This document shows, one piece after another, positions 1 through 12,380 of a DNA stretch of 64,000 nucleotides. Source of the DNA: Trichoplax adhaerens (taxonomy: Eukaryota; Placozoa; Uniplacotomia; Trichoplacea; Trichoplacidae). Both the position numbers and the translations under genes were made by a program. The stretch covers positions 1,786,106 to 1,850,105 of the forward strand of contig NW_002060950.1 of the NCBI RefSeq assembly GCF_000150275.1, read 5' to 3'. The notes beneath the pieces were generated by a model. That model worked only from the letters and a program-made list of their open reading frames with translations, did not search any database and was not told the origin of the DNA. Within the stretch, counting starts at the first letter, position 1. Every line of letters begins with the position of its first letter.

Positions 1-69
1 ACATTATTGCTCAATACCTATTTGGTAGGAGGTGCAAACGTTGCCACTGTGTCAAGTTGAAAAATAACC

Positions 70-3000
70 ATGTTAAAAGTCAAGCAGTGGATTCAGCCGC
101 CAAAGGTAATAAGACTAGAAAGTTGATTTTGCATATCTGTCATACTGTACAAATAGGCAATTGATGGACTATTGCATAGTGTCCTTGTACTCTATGGTAT
201 CCATGTCCAAAGTTTTCACCAGTCAAGAGGCAGGAAATGTCTTATCAGTATTCCTTTTTGTTGACTACTGACTACTTGTATGAAAATTGCGTTACCGTAC
301 AAGACAAGCGTATGATATCGTCTTACTCTTCTTGCTCTATCGACTCTCACACAGTGTGCTTAAGGAATACCAAAATGAATTTTAATGCCGTAGTCCACCA
401 GTCAAGGAAATTGTCTTACTTGTTTAAAAATACAGTAGTGGCTTGATTGGATCATAAATCGTTGGTACTGTACTTTACAGCAGTTCTGCGGACTATAGGG
501 GATATATTGTGTGCTTGTTATTGATGGAAAGTCTGTCATATCATCATCGCTATGTACGGTAAATAGTAAACAGTATCGAAATACCGACATCAATTTCCAT
601 TCTAAGCATTCTATGAATAAGTTTCTGAGTTGTATCTATTTCAATCATTGAACTACGTAGTATTAACAGAGTGGCCAAAAAAATCACGACGTTTTTCCTT
701 CAGCTATACTCTACCGACGTAGACAAGTCGTTATGAAACCATCCTGTCATTGAATGTCTTAACTGGCCTCGTTTTTACTACTCAATAGTCGATAATATCA
801 CTGCAGTGGGTATCGTACCTAAAACACTCGTTTGTATAAGTAATAAGTGAGTGATAATACAACAATAAAATCATGATGGAATCGATAGCGGTATCTAGGT
901 ATTGGTATCCCCATTAAAATATAAATATAAACCTTCATATCATTATTCAGTCCGTAATGTGATATACTAGTCAATGCACGATAATTGCAGCTTAAATGTT
1001 GGTGGATGAAATGTTTCTTCTTGAGTTGGTGTCTACATATTGATACAATCTAATAATTCTTTCAATATGATGTAACTATGATAAGGAGCCGAATGATATA
1101 CCACCATAACAATATCGGATAACTTGCGTAATACACAGCTATAGCGATATAATTTTACTGTTAATTAAAAGAATTTGATATAAGATATCTTTAAATTACG
1201 CAATAGAGAAATGATACTCGACCTCTGGCCCAATTTTATCACGCCAATGAATCGTTAAATAAAATTATTCGTGAATTGGGAAGTTTTGATGGTAAACAAG
1301 ATGTCCAACGTTGTGCGACTTTAGTTAATAAGCTACGTGAACAACATCAGCTTGTTTATCAGAAAATGACAGCAGTTATGGAAGAGGCTATACCAATGAA
1401 TCTACGTCATCCTCGTCATTATCGTTTAAAATTTCCTGAAGATTTCTTAACCGACAATTTAGGAGGTACGTATCAATATTCTATCGTTTTGATGATTGAT
1501 TGAATCAAAGATATCCGTAAAATTTTATAGTTATGGAATTGTATTAATCAGACATTTTTTTATTTTTGTTTCAAATAGGAATGATCTGGTTCGGAATCGA
1601 GGTAAGAATCCCACTTTCTTAGGGGTATTATTCGATGTATTTTACGACTTTTAATAATGTGTATGCAGTACAAAGTGAGCTATAAATTTTACAATAGTGT
1701 CTTCCGCTCACTGCCTACGAGAATATCAATTTAAATATGGCTAGTTACAGTAGAAGATACATCTTTATATAGCTTAAAACCTTCAATTCTTAATATTACC
1801 TAACGAAAACAATTATGGTGATTACAAGAGACTAATAAACAAATTGCAAGTAAAATTCATGTTCCATTTGCAATCGTAACTTGTAATAGGGGATCTCAGC
1901 TGGTAGTGCAGTTCTAAATCACGAGGAGGAAAGCCAGGAAATGAAACCTTTAGCAGCAGAATTGCATAAGCAATTAAATACAGTGCGGGACCGGCTCAAA
2001 AATCAATCATTACGAAATATTAATATCTATCCTAAAAAGGTACTACACTTATATTTTATTGAGATATAATTTCTCTGGTCTTATTATCATCAATTGTGGT
2101 TTAAAAATCACATGCTTTCATAATTACGTTTTACGTTACCCTTATTATCAAATAAACTGCATCGTTTCTCTTGTTTTTATAGGTTATAAATGAATTAATA
2201 GAACTTGATAGGCTATGGTCAGAATTTGAATTGAGGTAAATTTATTATTTGTCATTTCTTTCCATTCTCGTAAGATTATTAGTTATGAGGTACCGCAACC
2301 ACGTACTGTTATTGTATCTATTAAATGGGAAAAAAATGCGTAAATTAACTTCAGTTTTGATGGCTGTACTACATGGGATACTATTTAAGTGCAATGATAT
2401 TACATTAAGATGTTTATTACTTCGTAATCTTACTATCGTTAATATCATCAATATTTAATACGACTGTCTTCACATTTACCTATTTGAAATTATAAATACT
2501 AAGTCAAAGTTTTTTCTTTCAATTTACCACGGTTGTGTGTAAAGATATGTAAACCTTTTAACAGAACTAAAGTCACCTACATCAGTTGAAGATGGACAAC
2601 TTCTTGCTGTAATGTTTTCAGAAGCCATTGATAGGTTAAAAATAAATCTAGAATATAACTTATACATTATCATATGATTAAGGATCATTAACTTCAGTTG
2701 ATGCTTTTGCTAATCTTCTAGGGCATTAAAGTCAGATCTTATAACATCTGCCGAATTAGAATGTTTCGATCCCACAGTTTTCTTCGCCGTACCACGTCTA
2801 GCAATTCTATAGTAAGTGCTTTCTAGATGAAACCTTGTAGTTACTAACCAATCTCGCAAATTATCGGGCTATTCACATCCAAAAAATTTACTTTAAATTT
2901 TTTATCAAATTATACAAGTCAACACAATGGATCAACAGTTTATCATTGCAGTAGTTATGATACCTTTACTTTATCCAATATTATATATTTTATTATAAAG

Positions 3001-4319
3001 ATAATCTAATTGTAATATTTCTTGTTATCGCTTTAATCTAAAGCTGTATTTCCGGTTGCCATGAAGAAGAATTCGAAAATGATTTCAATTCCGATATGAC
3101 AATACCCTTAATGTTTAATAGCTTCAGAGAGGAATTACAAGAAATCAAGTATATTAGTTTCTTGAACTAATTCATCTTTTGGAATTGAATAATAAATGCT
3201 GATGTTAACATATGCGTAGAACTAATTCTAATTTGTGTTAAAATATCTTCGTTTAGATTACTGTTACGTGAAGTTGGTGATGAAGATTTATCAAAATTGG
3301 AGATTGATTTGTCAAATCAGAATAATAAGGTAGTAAAGACGGCAGCAAAGGAAGCCAGTGTAAATAATGATAGTATTGGAATGGCAAGTCAAGCGCCTGT
3401 TTCGAACAGTGATGGTGATGATATTAAGTATACCGCGTTGAAAGTAGTGCAAGTTCAAGGAAATAGCGATATTTTACATGAGTTGTTCGTTAAAATTTCA
3501 TCTATTGCCGATCGGCTGCACCATATTCACGCAGAAGATATCAGATCTGCTCTCCAAAAGTCTATTAAGGTTAATTTATTGTCGAAACCGTCTCATAGTG
3601 ATGGCGATATGAATCAAAGTGTTGCCGAAGAAAAAAATGAATTATCTACTCCATTGGAAGTGTTAACAACTAATGAAAATAGTAGCAGCTCAAATGATGG
3701 AGATAAAATGCATAGAACTGTTAATGAAGTTCAGCATGAAAGACCCCAAGAATTACAAAATGGTAGGATAGTTTTGGGTATAGGCTAATTAGTCGTTTAA
3801 TAACGGGTAGAAACACGGAACATAGCAGGACTTTTTCAAGTAAAATTGCGTTTGGCACAGACGTTACAGCATTATGTTATTATGTAATAAGTGATAATGC
3901 TACTCATCAGTCCATTAGCAACATGTCACATTCACATTAATACGTATACTTGTCTTTCATAACATTTGATGGCTTTCAAGAACTACGTTGCCCTAAGTGA
4001 TGTTATTATTAATTAGATCTGATTCAGCCGCCTTCTTGGGTCCCTGATTCAAGATGTGATGCTTGCACTTTTTGCGAAGCTACCTTTACCGTGTTAAGGA
4101 GAAAGCATCATTGCAGAAATTGTGGAAAAGTAAGTACTATTTTGCGCTTCGATCTTCTATTTGCGAATTACTAACTACTTAACTCTCATCTTACAATCGA
4201 ATAATTTCTTTAATTACTAGATATTTTGCAAGAACTGTGTATCTGCCAGCAAGAAAATTCCTCGTTTAGGCTTTAATCGACCGGTTAAAGTCTGTCAAGA
4301 ATGCTTCAATAATGAATAA
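70..4319 (+). CDS. ZFYVE28: Lateral signaling target protein 2 (LST2/ZFYVE28), FYVE zinc-finger protein, complete
   Basis: Twelve exons join in phase: 70-105, 1207-1465, 1579-1601, 1890-2039, 2183-2235, 2283-2302, 2565-2634, 2722-2811, 3044-3148, 3257-3762, 4017-4129, 4221-4319, giving about 507 aa. The N-terminal block (residues 1-280) follows LST2: a start like [12 protein letters not shown], then [28 protein letters not shown] and PRLAIL. A second family block, [12 protein letters not shown], lies near residue 339. The C-terminal 70 residues are a FYVE domain with [15 protein letters not shown] and four CxxC pairs (CTFC, CRNC, CKNC, CQEC), so all zinc ligands are present and PI3P binding on endosomes is expected. 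Family knowledge: LST2 proteins act on endosomes to lower EGF-receptor signalling. The protein is shorter than the vertebrate one (about 890 aa), mainly in the linker before FYVE. Two exons are only 23 and 20 nt. Start chosen because exon 1 matches the family N-terminus and joins exon 2 in phase 0. Confidence 0.93.
106..1206 (+). other. LST2 intron 1
   Basis: This 1.1-kb intron has a GTAATA donor and a CAATAG acceptor. The two small open frames inside it (237-446 forward, 402-593 reverse) have no family resemblance. I see no other structure. Confidence 0.75.
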
Positions 4320-4579
4320 CCTCAGTCTTCACCAATGATAACATCAGCGTACTATAACCTTATCTATATAATGCTGATATAATATCATTTCATTTGCAGT
4401 AGTGATCGAAACTACCGTGTAAATTACACAAAAATTGGAATGTAAGATACTTGTATGGTAGAATGAAAAAGCAGCACTGGACCTGATATAAATGCTGTTG
4501 TTTTATTTATGTCAAACATATTAAACGATGTACAGTATGTTCAAACTACGGACGATAATTTTGCTGCTGTAATAATAGC

Positions 4580-4585
4580 AATAAA
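4580..4585 (+). other. Candidate polyadenylation signal of LST2
   Basis: Canonical AATAAA about 260 bp after the LST2 stop codon. Position and strand fit; no transcript evidence. Confidence 0.4.
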
Positions 4586-4816
4586 ATATTATTAATTATT
4601 GGAAAGCCTACTTACTGATGTCTTATTTGGTTACCATTTAGCTATCGTGCAAGTGTATTTACAAATAAATTGAAAAGATTTAATCGTAAAGTCAGTCATT
4701 CTTAGGAGTTATGGCTAACACAAAATTAGCAGCTACTCATTGTGATAAGGTCATTCAGAATAATTAATGAGTGATGGATAGCGTAAAATACCGAATTTGT
4801 CATTTTCAAATAGATC

Positions 4817-4822
4817 TTTATT
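4817..4822 (-). other. Candidate polyadenylation signal of SRP72
   Basis: AATAAA on the reverse strand (TTTATT as written) about 85 bp beyond the SRP72 stop codon. Confidence 0.45.
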
Positions 4823-4905
4823 TAAGTCTTTTTACCGTTTATTAGTCAAAATGTTAAAAATACATCATCACGTATAATAAAAGTATTTAATTGTGAGTTT
4901 GGGTA

Positions 4906-7900
4906 TTACCATCCTTTGCCCTTTTTCTTTTTCACAGGTTTCTTTACGGGCTTTTTTACTGGCTGGGCTGCAGTGGGCTTCTCCTGTTGTTTAGTAGCTT
5001 CCGCTACTGGGGCTGTCTTATTTTGAGATGTTGCTGCCGCAGCAGTAGCAGATCTATTTTATATGAAAAGTTTATGATGAAAATACTTCAATTAAATCGC
5101 AAAAAACCAACGATAAAAAATAAAAATATACACTCGTAGCCAGACTTACGCATCATATCCAGCAGAGCTTGCAGTACTTCCTTGACTACCACCTTTGCCT
5201 ACGTATGGTATTTACAGTATATGATCGTTACTTCAGTGAACTCATTATTTTAACCTTAATAGTAATTTTTTGCATTATTTTACTGCATACCTATTGGTGC
5301 CCGCTTCCTTTTCTTGTAATATGATCTTTCACGTCGAGGTAACCATCTCTCTGGATCAGGTTGTTTAGTAGCATCAAAGTTCTTTGGTAATTTTCCTATA
5401 GAAATTTTATTTACATTAGGCGGTAGCTTATGATAAGATTGCAGCTTTTAAGAACTGTACGAAAATAGAATTATTCACTATGATATACAAATAATTCACC
5501 TTTTCTTTTGCGAGCTTTGCGTTTCTTACGAACAATGATAGGCCTACAAATAAAGATTTATTTGAGTCATGAAACGCATTAAATAACATTCTCCTGATTC
5601 GATGTCGAGTATAATTAATTAGCAGCCTAGGTATTTTTCCAGTTAACAGTACGCGCTTGAGCAAGAAATTTTTTTGATCTATGCTTATAAGAAGAGGCTT
5701 ACTTAAGATCGCTGTCGCCAGCATCTGTGCCAACTTTTACCATTCGCTTTGCTTGACGAGCACTATACAAATGCTGTGCCATTTCCAGGTTATCGACATC
5801 GATATCAACTTCAGTTTCTACATCTGGAAGTTCTTTACTTAATCTTTTTAAGGTTATAGAATTAAGGTAGTACTACACTGTTTGGAGATGAACAGAATCA
5901 GTCCTATACAGATGGTGTTGCTACAATCATTTAAGTGTCAAAATTGTGTCATGTAAGGATACAATTCTGCTTTCTCTGAGTTAAACTTTGAGTAAGCTGT
6001 AATTAATTGTGATAAAATTCTAATATCGTTCGGGCTTGATCTACAATGAATTCACCAAATCAAAACATTTTAGTAGATAAATATCCTCAGTTTTTTACTC
6101 GAATATCAGTTATTTTCCAAGCGTACGAATCAGCTAAAGCTCCCTTACTTTCGTAAGCTTTCAAGAGATGCAACGGCGTCCTCGGGCTTACCAAGCTGCA
6201 GTTTAAGATTGGCGTTTTCTTTCAGAGCGACAAACAACTGGGGTGGCAATTCTGAACCCTACATATATAAATTACGTGATAAAAGCGTATGAATATCAAG
6301 AATTATAGGTAGAGAAGCGCCGACAAAAATTATTGAACTATAGTTTATTGTACCTGGGCTTCTTTATACCAATGTTGAGTATTTTCATCCATTAGTTTTG
6401 AGGCAGAATGTGCCTCTCCCAAATTCGTCAAAAGAGCTACGACAGTCGCTATCTGAATTACACAAGATATTTACACTTCATCAAGGGGTGTAGGCATATA
6501 TGTATATCGAGTATTCGTAAAAATATATAGTCTAGATGTACTGTCATCAAAATAATTTTACTATTTATCCCTAAAAATGCATTTGTCTCCATGAATGTGA
6601 TTACTAACAATTCCTAATCTGTGATTGTCCTTCATCTTTTTCAAGGTTTCTATCGCCATTTGTTTGTTACCTAACAATTATAAAGACAATGTGAAATTGT
6701 GAGAGCACTAGTAAAATATGGGCATAAAATATTAAAATATTGTTACATTTACAGAAGTTATAATACCTTGCATTAAATACAATTGGGCAAGTGTTAAGAA
6801 TCCCTTTTCTGTTATGTTGGATGACTCTTTTATCATATTCTAGCGAATAGACCCCAATTTTTGTAATTTTAATTTTGTAATGGTAAATTCTACGATAAAT
6901 TGAAATACTATCATTATAGTTGATCACATTCAATGCTATACCTGCAAGATGGAGATTGCATTCTCGAAATTTTTTTCTTTAACTGAACGAAAAGAACGCA
7001 GAATATCCGCCATTTCATGCATGTCATGAGATTTTATTAAATGTTGTAACGATTCTTGAAATTGTTCAGGCTGTAAATTAGGAAATTGTTTTGACATATT
7101 AGTGCTACGTTTTATTAGAGAGAGTACAGAAGTGAAATTGTTGTACGAGTATATTAAACAAAAAATTCTTCAATACTTGATTAGCATATATATGCAGCAA
7201 GCATTTATTTAGTTCCATTGATTTCAACTGAGATGATGTTAGTTTGTGACGTAGGCCTTCAGCTGCTAGGGCTTTGATTTTCTTTTTTGAATCAAAGACA
7301 TCTTTATCCTAAAAAAATTAGTCAAGAAAGATGAGACATCAATTAATTAATACGTTAGGTTGTACACACATATAATACCATCATAAATAGGGCAAAATTC
7401 AAATACTACTTTACCTTGTTTATGGTAATGACATTATTGGAAGCGACAGCAACCAAAGTAGTGTCGGTGGGTCTAAAATCGTATTATAAAGATAGGATTT
7501 AATAACATAATCGGCAATTTCAAGTGGTTTAATATTGATCCATACTTGGTTTTCAAAACTTGATTGTATAGGCGAAGAGCTTCAGTATTGTTTTGATTAC
7601 GTTGGTGAGCAAAACCAAGTTGTACTCTAGCAGATCATTGTCGAATTAATAACTATGTTGTGGATGTCAACATCGATCGCGAGATTTAAAGGATCGTGAT
7701 GGAGTAAATCCTATAGTGCTTACAGCTAAAAAAGATCATTACTATAGTACCTTACAACACCGAGCTCGTCTTCAATTTCTTCTTCGGTTACATCCTTTGG
7801 AAATAATACAAGTTAATAAAAAATTACTTTCAGCATATGAGCAAAGAAAAATAATTACAGTAGTTGACCCATTACCGCATCATCATCGTAAGATCGCCTG

Positions 7901-10900
7901 CATAGTTCTGTATTCAATAATAATGAAAGCAAAATTAAAAGCATGGTCAATTTTATTATAAATAGGATGTATGTGATTAAAGTATTGTAAATTACGCTCA
8001 AATGATCACAAATCAGGATATAAACCTTCCGCTTCATTGAGCTTATTGATTGTTTCTTTAATTTGTCCTCTGGATAATAAATTGCAGGCAGCGTTGTAAC
8101 GCAATTCGTAAGTATCTTCACGCAAATTACGGTCATGCTAGTTTTTGTTACAAAAATAAAGGTCAGCTTAAGATACCATAAGCAATATTCATGTTAACGT
8201 TTGTTGTAACGATAAGCGCATTGCTATACAGTAGGACTGTATTCCATAATCTTGGGTAGGGAAACAATAATCTCACAATTTGGATGAAAGTTTCCATTTT
8301 AACTACGGTATAACTAAGATAGTATCTATTATATTGACAATTAAGAAGGTCACTTTGCTGTCCGGTCAGTTGGTTGAATTTTATATTGTAATAGCCGGAG
8401 AATGAATTAACTTGATCAATTAGAACTATTATCTAAAGTACCTTTTATATACGTGTAGAATAACTGAATAATTGTGTTCATCTGCAGTCTTAAGGTGTTA
8501 TTATTAAGAGCGACGTCTATTTACCATTTAGGCAAGAATTTTACTGTATCTCCTTGCAGTTAATTATACTTTTAGCATAGAAATGGGCCTATTCTGTCAA
8601 ATAAGCGCGGTAGAAATCATATGAACATCTTGCAAATTTCATTATTAAGATACTATGATAATACGCCATCATTGATGTAGATCAATATGTCTATGCATAT
8701 TCGGTGCTAGCGCTGCAGACTGTTAAGATATCGTATAGCATTGTGTCTCTTCCGATCCATTGCAAGTGGTGGAATATGTAAATTAAGACTATGGAAAACA
8801 GTAAAGTATTTAGCTTCAGAGACTACGCTACTGTTTTTTTTCCTCTATAGTTGAAAGTTATAACCTCCATCACAGAGTATTTGTGTCTTTTGTGTATCAT
8901 TTATACTTATACAGTTTTTTTTCCTCTACAGTTGCAAGTTGCAACCTCCATCACGGAGTATTTGTGTCTTTTGTGTATCATTCATATTCATAAAGTAAAG
9001 TGCAATGGGTCAGGTCAATTGTCTAAAAAACTCAATGATCTCTTCGATAGCTTAGGTACAACTTACAAGCACAATATTCTAAACAAGTTTTACGTGATAG
9101 CATTTGTTGTGATCTCTTTTATACGATTGACTTACGATGCTAAGTAATGCACAGGCAGCAGCCAAGTTTGTCTCTCTTTCGTTTTCAAAATCATCCTAAA
9201 AGTAAGTTACACTCAGTTCTATTTCCATGTATTTAGATAACTATGTTATATCGTCCAGTTGAGACATTGATTAGCTATAAACTAGAGTGATTCCATAGGC
9301 ATTTAATTGATCAAGATATCTATATGAGGATCTTTGGATACTCTATAGATAATACATATAGTATAGAATAGTATGTAAAGCAAGAATACACTTACTTGAG
9401 AATTTTTGATTAAGTTTCGATATACAGTAATGCATTCTTTATAATTTTCCAACCTGTAAAGCTGTTGTCAGCGAAAGGACGATAGAATATGAAGGTGAGT
9501 GATTGTAATAGTATGGTCGTGTTTATTAAAATGGGACTTGGTAATCAAAATTTCACTTACTACTTGCGCCAATAACTCTTTACACTTGTCGTTCGGATTG
9601 GCTTGAGATTGAAGAAGTTCCAGTGCAGTTTTAGTTTTATGTAAACGATAATAACAGTAGCTTTCTTGGAAAGTCAAATCGACGCTATAGAATAGTTTAA
9701 TCATGATAACAATAATATTGATTAATACATAATTTAGATTGGGAGAGAGAGCGGCCATGTGATATTTTTCCGCCGTATTGCATAAGAAAGACAGAAAATT
9801 ATATGCATCAGATGCAGTTTAACATTGAAGTGGATATTAAGGACCGATCGTTCTACACCAAATGTATAAAAATAGGTCAAGAATGTGAACCTGAGCTACT
9901 TGTTCTTACCCGGATAATAGGTCTCGCTTAGACTTGATAAAAGTTAAAGCATTGTCGTATTTTCCTTGTTGAATTAAGCTGCAAAGTCGACATAGCAGAG
10001 CGTCTTTATCCTGGGGAGCTTCTTTTAAAACTATAAAGCGAAAAGAAGCGTGATTAGTCGTAACATATCATTTTTACGATCATTTGTTCATTTAATGCAT
10101 GTTATTTATTGGTATAGTATTTGGATGCCCTGTTGAATAAGTCCCTTGAATACGTAAGATTAGGTTCGATACGGTTGTTGTTATTGATGAAGAATGCATT
10201 TTGGAGTGCGAATTACTCGTTTAAGCCATGGCAAGAGACTGTTTTCACTTTAGTTACAACCGATCATGAATGCTATCTGTACAGTATGTAGGCTATTCCT
10301 ATTTCAAGTATAGTCTCGTATAGTATTTGGATGCCCTATTGAACAAGTCCATTTCATACGTCAGATGTACTCGTAAAGACTGTAAGTATACAAGGAGAAG
10401 AGTGCCGTCCTTTCGTCTAGACGATTGTTGCTATCCATGAAGAATGCATTTGGAGTACTAATTACTCGTTTAAGCCATGGCAAGTGATTGTTTTCACTTT
10501 AGTTACTACCGATGATGAATGCAATCTGTATGAAGATTGTTGCCATGAAGAGTATAGTCTTGTATCGCTTTTCGATCCCCTATTGAATACGTCAGATTAG
10601 CTTGTAGACGGTTGTTGCTATCCATGAAGAATCCATTGGGAGTACTTACTCGTCTAACCCAAGCAAGAGATTGTTTTGACTTGAGCTATTACTGATGATG
10701 AATGGTGTATCGATGTCGACTATTGCCATGGATAGTCTAGTTTTGTATATAGTATTGGAGAGTAGAAGAAGAATGGGGAGGTAGTCATTACCTGTGGAAC
10801 AAATGGTAAGAGACTGTTTTGACTTGAGTTACTACTGATGGTGAATAGTGTATCGATGTCGATTATTTGCCATGGATAGTCTAGTTTTGATGGTAAAAGA

Positions 10901-11622
10901 TTGTTTAGACTTGAGTTACTACTGATGATGAATGGTGTATCGATGTCGACTATTGCTATGGATAGCCTAGTTTTGTATATAGTATTGGAGAGTAGAAGAG
11001 GAATGGGGAGGTAGTTATTACTTGTGGAACAAATGGTAAGAGATTGTTTTGACTTGAGTTACTACTGATGATGAATGGTGTATCGATGTCGACTATTGCC
11101 ATGGATAGTCTAGTTTTGATGGTAAAAGATTGTTTAGACTTGAGTTACTACTGATGATGAATGGTGTATCGATGTCGACTATTGCCATGGATAGTCTAGT
11201 TTTGTATATAGTATTGGAGAGTAGAAGAAGAATGGGGAGGTAGTCATTATTTGTGGAACAAATGGTAAGAGATTGTTTTGACTTGAGTTACTACTGATGA
11301 TGAATGGTGTATCGATGTCGACTATTGCCATGGGTAATGTAGTTTTGGATGGTATTTTCTATCTCCATTGAATATGTAAGATGGAGACTAGAAGAAGAAG
11401 AGTAACGCCAGTTCTGCTACGCACTGCCAGTGCTTGCGATTGATGAAGAATCCATTTTGACAGGCAATCATTCTCAATATTGAAACGCGAACATAGCCTC
11501 ATCATTGACTTACTCTTTTTAATGACAGGATCAGCTTTATTATAGTCTCCTTCATCAGCAAAACGTTTTAATTGAGCGAATAATTGGTCTAACGAGGAGG
11601 AATCTGCCGACGAATTGGCCAT
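4906..11622 (-). CDS. SRP72: Signal recognition particle subunit SRP72, complete
   Basis: Twenty-two exons on the reverse strand join without a phase conflict (11622-11514, 10030-9910, 9684-9561, 9461-9396, 9195-9136, 8137-8026, 7907-7876, 7794-7751, 7626-7546, 7472-7415, 7308-7177, 7070-6942, 6839-6767, 6670-6609, 6452-6354, 6258-6149, 6040-5963, 5843-5703, 5543-5500, 5395-5291, 5198-5150, 5053-4906). They encode about 658 aa, close to the roughly 670 aa of vertebrate SRP72. The N-terminal two thirds are TPR-like helices that in the family bind SRP68; motifs such as ELRYNAACNLL, DVFDSKKKIK and LTLAQLYLMQGN follow the family in order. The C-terminal RNA-binding part has the hallmark PDPERWLPRRERSYY (near residue 572) between lysine-rich stretches, and ends in KKKKGKGW. 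SRP72 with SRP68 clamps 7SL RNA in the particle that targets nascent secretory proteins to the ER. Exons of 32 and 44 nt are supported by phase and by matches such as LCRRS. Confidence 0.95.
8138..9135 (-). other. SRP72 intron 5, about 1 kb
   Basis: One of the two longest introns of the gene (intron 1 is longer). It holds copy A of a dispersed repeat (separate entry); the rest is unstructured to my eye. Confidence 0.6.
8802..9033 (+). repeat. Dispersed repeat, copy A, with internal 81-bp duplication
   Basis: Begins AAAGTATTTAGCTTCAGAG and contains two tandem copies, about 81 bp apart (8831 and 8912), of a segment with a T-run, CCTCTAYAGTTG, CCATCACRGAG and TTTGTGTCTTTTGTGTATCA. It ends in AATGGGTCAGGTCAATTGTC followed by an A-run. 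The same order of segments recurs at 22436-22600. Family unknown; it could be a short non-autonomous element. Confidence 0.7.
10031..11513 (-). other. SRP72 intron 1
   Basis: A 1.5-kb intron between the 36-codon first exon and exon 2, mostly filled by the tandem array at 10111-11460. Confidence 0.7.
10111..11460. repeat. Nested tandem repeat (about 230-bp higher-order period) in SRP72 intron 1
   Basis: The right half is highly regular: the segment ggaacAAATGGTAAGAG recurs at about 10801, 11031 and 11260, a period of about 230 bp. Each period holds two 85-87-bp sister units (GACTTGAGTTACTACTGATG ... TATCGATGTCGACTATTGCC) plus a 57-bp spacer containing GGAGAGTAGAAGAAGAATGG. The left half (10111-10740) is an older, more diverged version of the same theme, with TATTTGGATGCCCTRTTGAA and GAAGAATGCATTTGGAGTRC. 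The array reaches within about 50 bp of the exon-1 donor. Confidence 0.9.
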
Positions 11623-11784
11623 GGCGGAGTTCTACCATGAAGAGAGAGAGAGCGAGCAAGAAGAACCAACGTATGATACTCGCGATCATGCCTGATCACT
11701 AGTATCATTTAGTATAGCTGGCTTACTACTGTACAATACAGTGGAGCAATGATTACTGGTTTGTGAAAGACACTTGCCTCCCCA

Positions 11785-11905
11785 TGCAGTCATGCGCAGT
11801 TCTGTCCTCTCCAGTCTCTGTTGACCGTCTTTCAAGGCTTCACGCATGCGCACTGTCTCTTTGATGGCTGTTGACCGCCTTTCGAGACTGTACGCATGCG
11901 TATTG
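11785..11905. promoter_or_regulatory. Cluster of NRF-1-like GCATGCGC palindromes
   Basis: Three sites resemble the metazoan NRF-1 motif (TGCGCATGCGCA): CATGCGCAG near 11792, CGCATGCGCACTG near 11843 and ACGCATGCGT near 11894. The last two sit in a 50-bp tandem duplication. Their place between two divergent housekeeping genes fits promoter sites. That is inference; the duplication alone could explain the clustering. Confidence 0.35.
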
Positions 11906-12380
11906 CCTCTTCTACATGGCTTTCTACTCAAGTACCCTACTACCTGTATCATGACTCTCGGTTTCAATGGTTTACTACCGGCTTTAGCCTGACCGTGTCT
12001 AGTATCGTCGATAGACACCACTGTACGGTACAGCCCAGCATGGCTGAAATGAGCTTAGCCGCTTCACCTGTACGCCGTTACACTCTCCACAATACGGTCA
12101 ACTGTCTGTATCACGACGGTGCGCTGGATGACTCGTGACCCGCTTCACCTGTACGCGGCTACACTAGGGGATAGGTTGAACTGTCTGTGTCATGACTCTC
12201 CGTTGTGCATTGACTCTTTCGCCGCTTCAGCCTGTACGCGTTGACAGGGCATAGGTGAAGCACATTGCTGCTCATACTATACCCAGTCAACAGTGGAGTG
12301 TACCGACTGACTGTATCATGTATGACTCTCCTTTCAATGGCTCTTTATGGCTCCAATGTGCCAACTGAAGTAAGCTATCG
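11890..12380. repeat. 81-82-bp degenerate tandem repeat
   Basis: The core CGCTTCACCTGTACGC starts near 12059 and 12141, and a variant CGCTTCAGCCTGTACGC near 12223, so spacing is 81-82 bp. A second shared segment, TATCATGACTCTC with variants, recurs with it. Copies are heavily diverged. Confidence 0.65.

Larger units (their letters stand above)
4320..4905. other. Convergent intergenic region between LST2 and SRP72
   Basis: About 590 bp between two converging stop codons. It holds a forward AATAAA at 4580-4585, suited to LST2 mRNA 3' processing, and a reverse-strand AATAAA at 4817-4822, suited to SRP72. Nothing else is recognisable. Confidence 0.6.

Noticed and set aside
7081-7117. SRP72 exon 12 starting earlier (MSKQFPNLQ...)
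   Set aside because: The acceptor before it gives the wrong phase. The acceptor TTTACAG before CCTGAACAA gives phase 0 and matches the family (NQ-PEQ).
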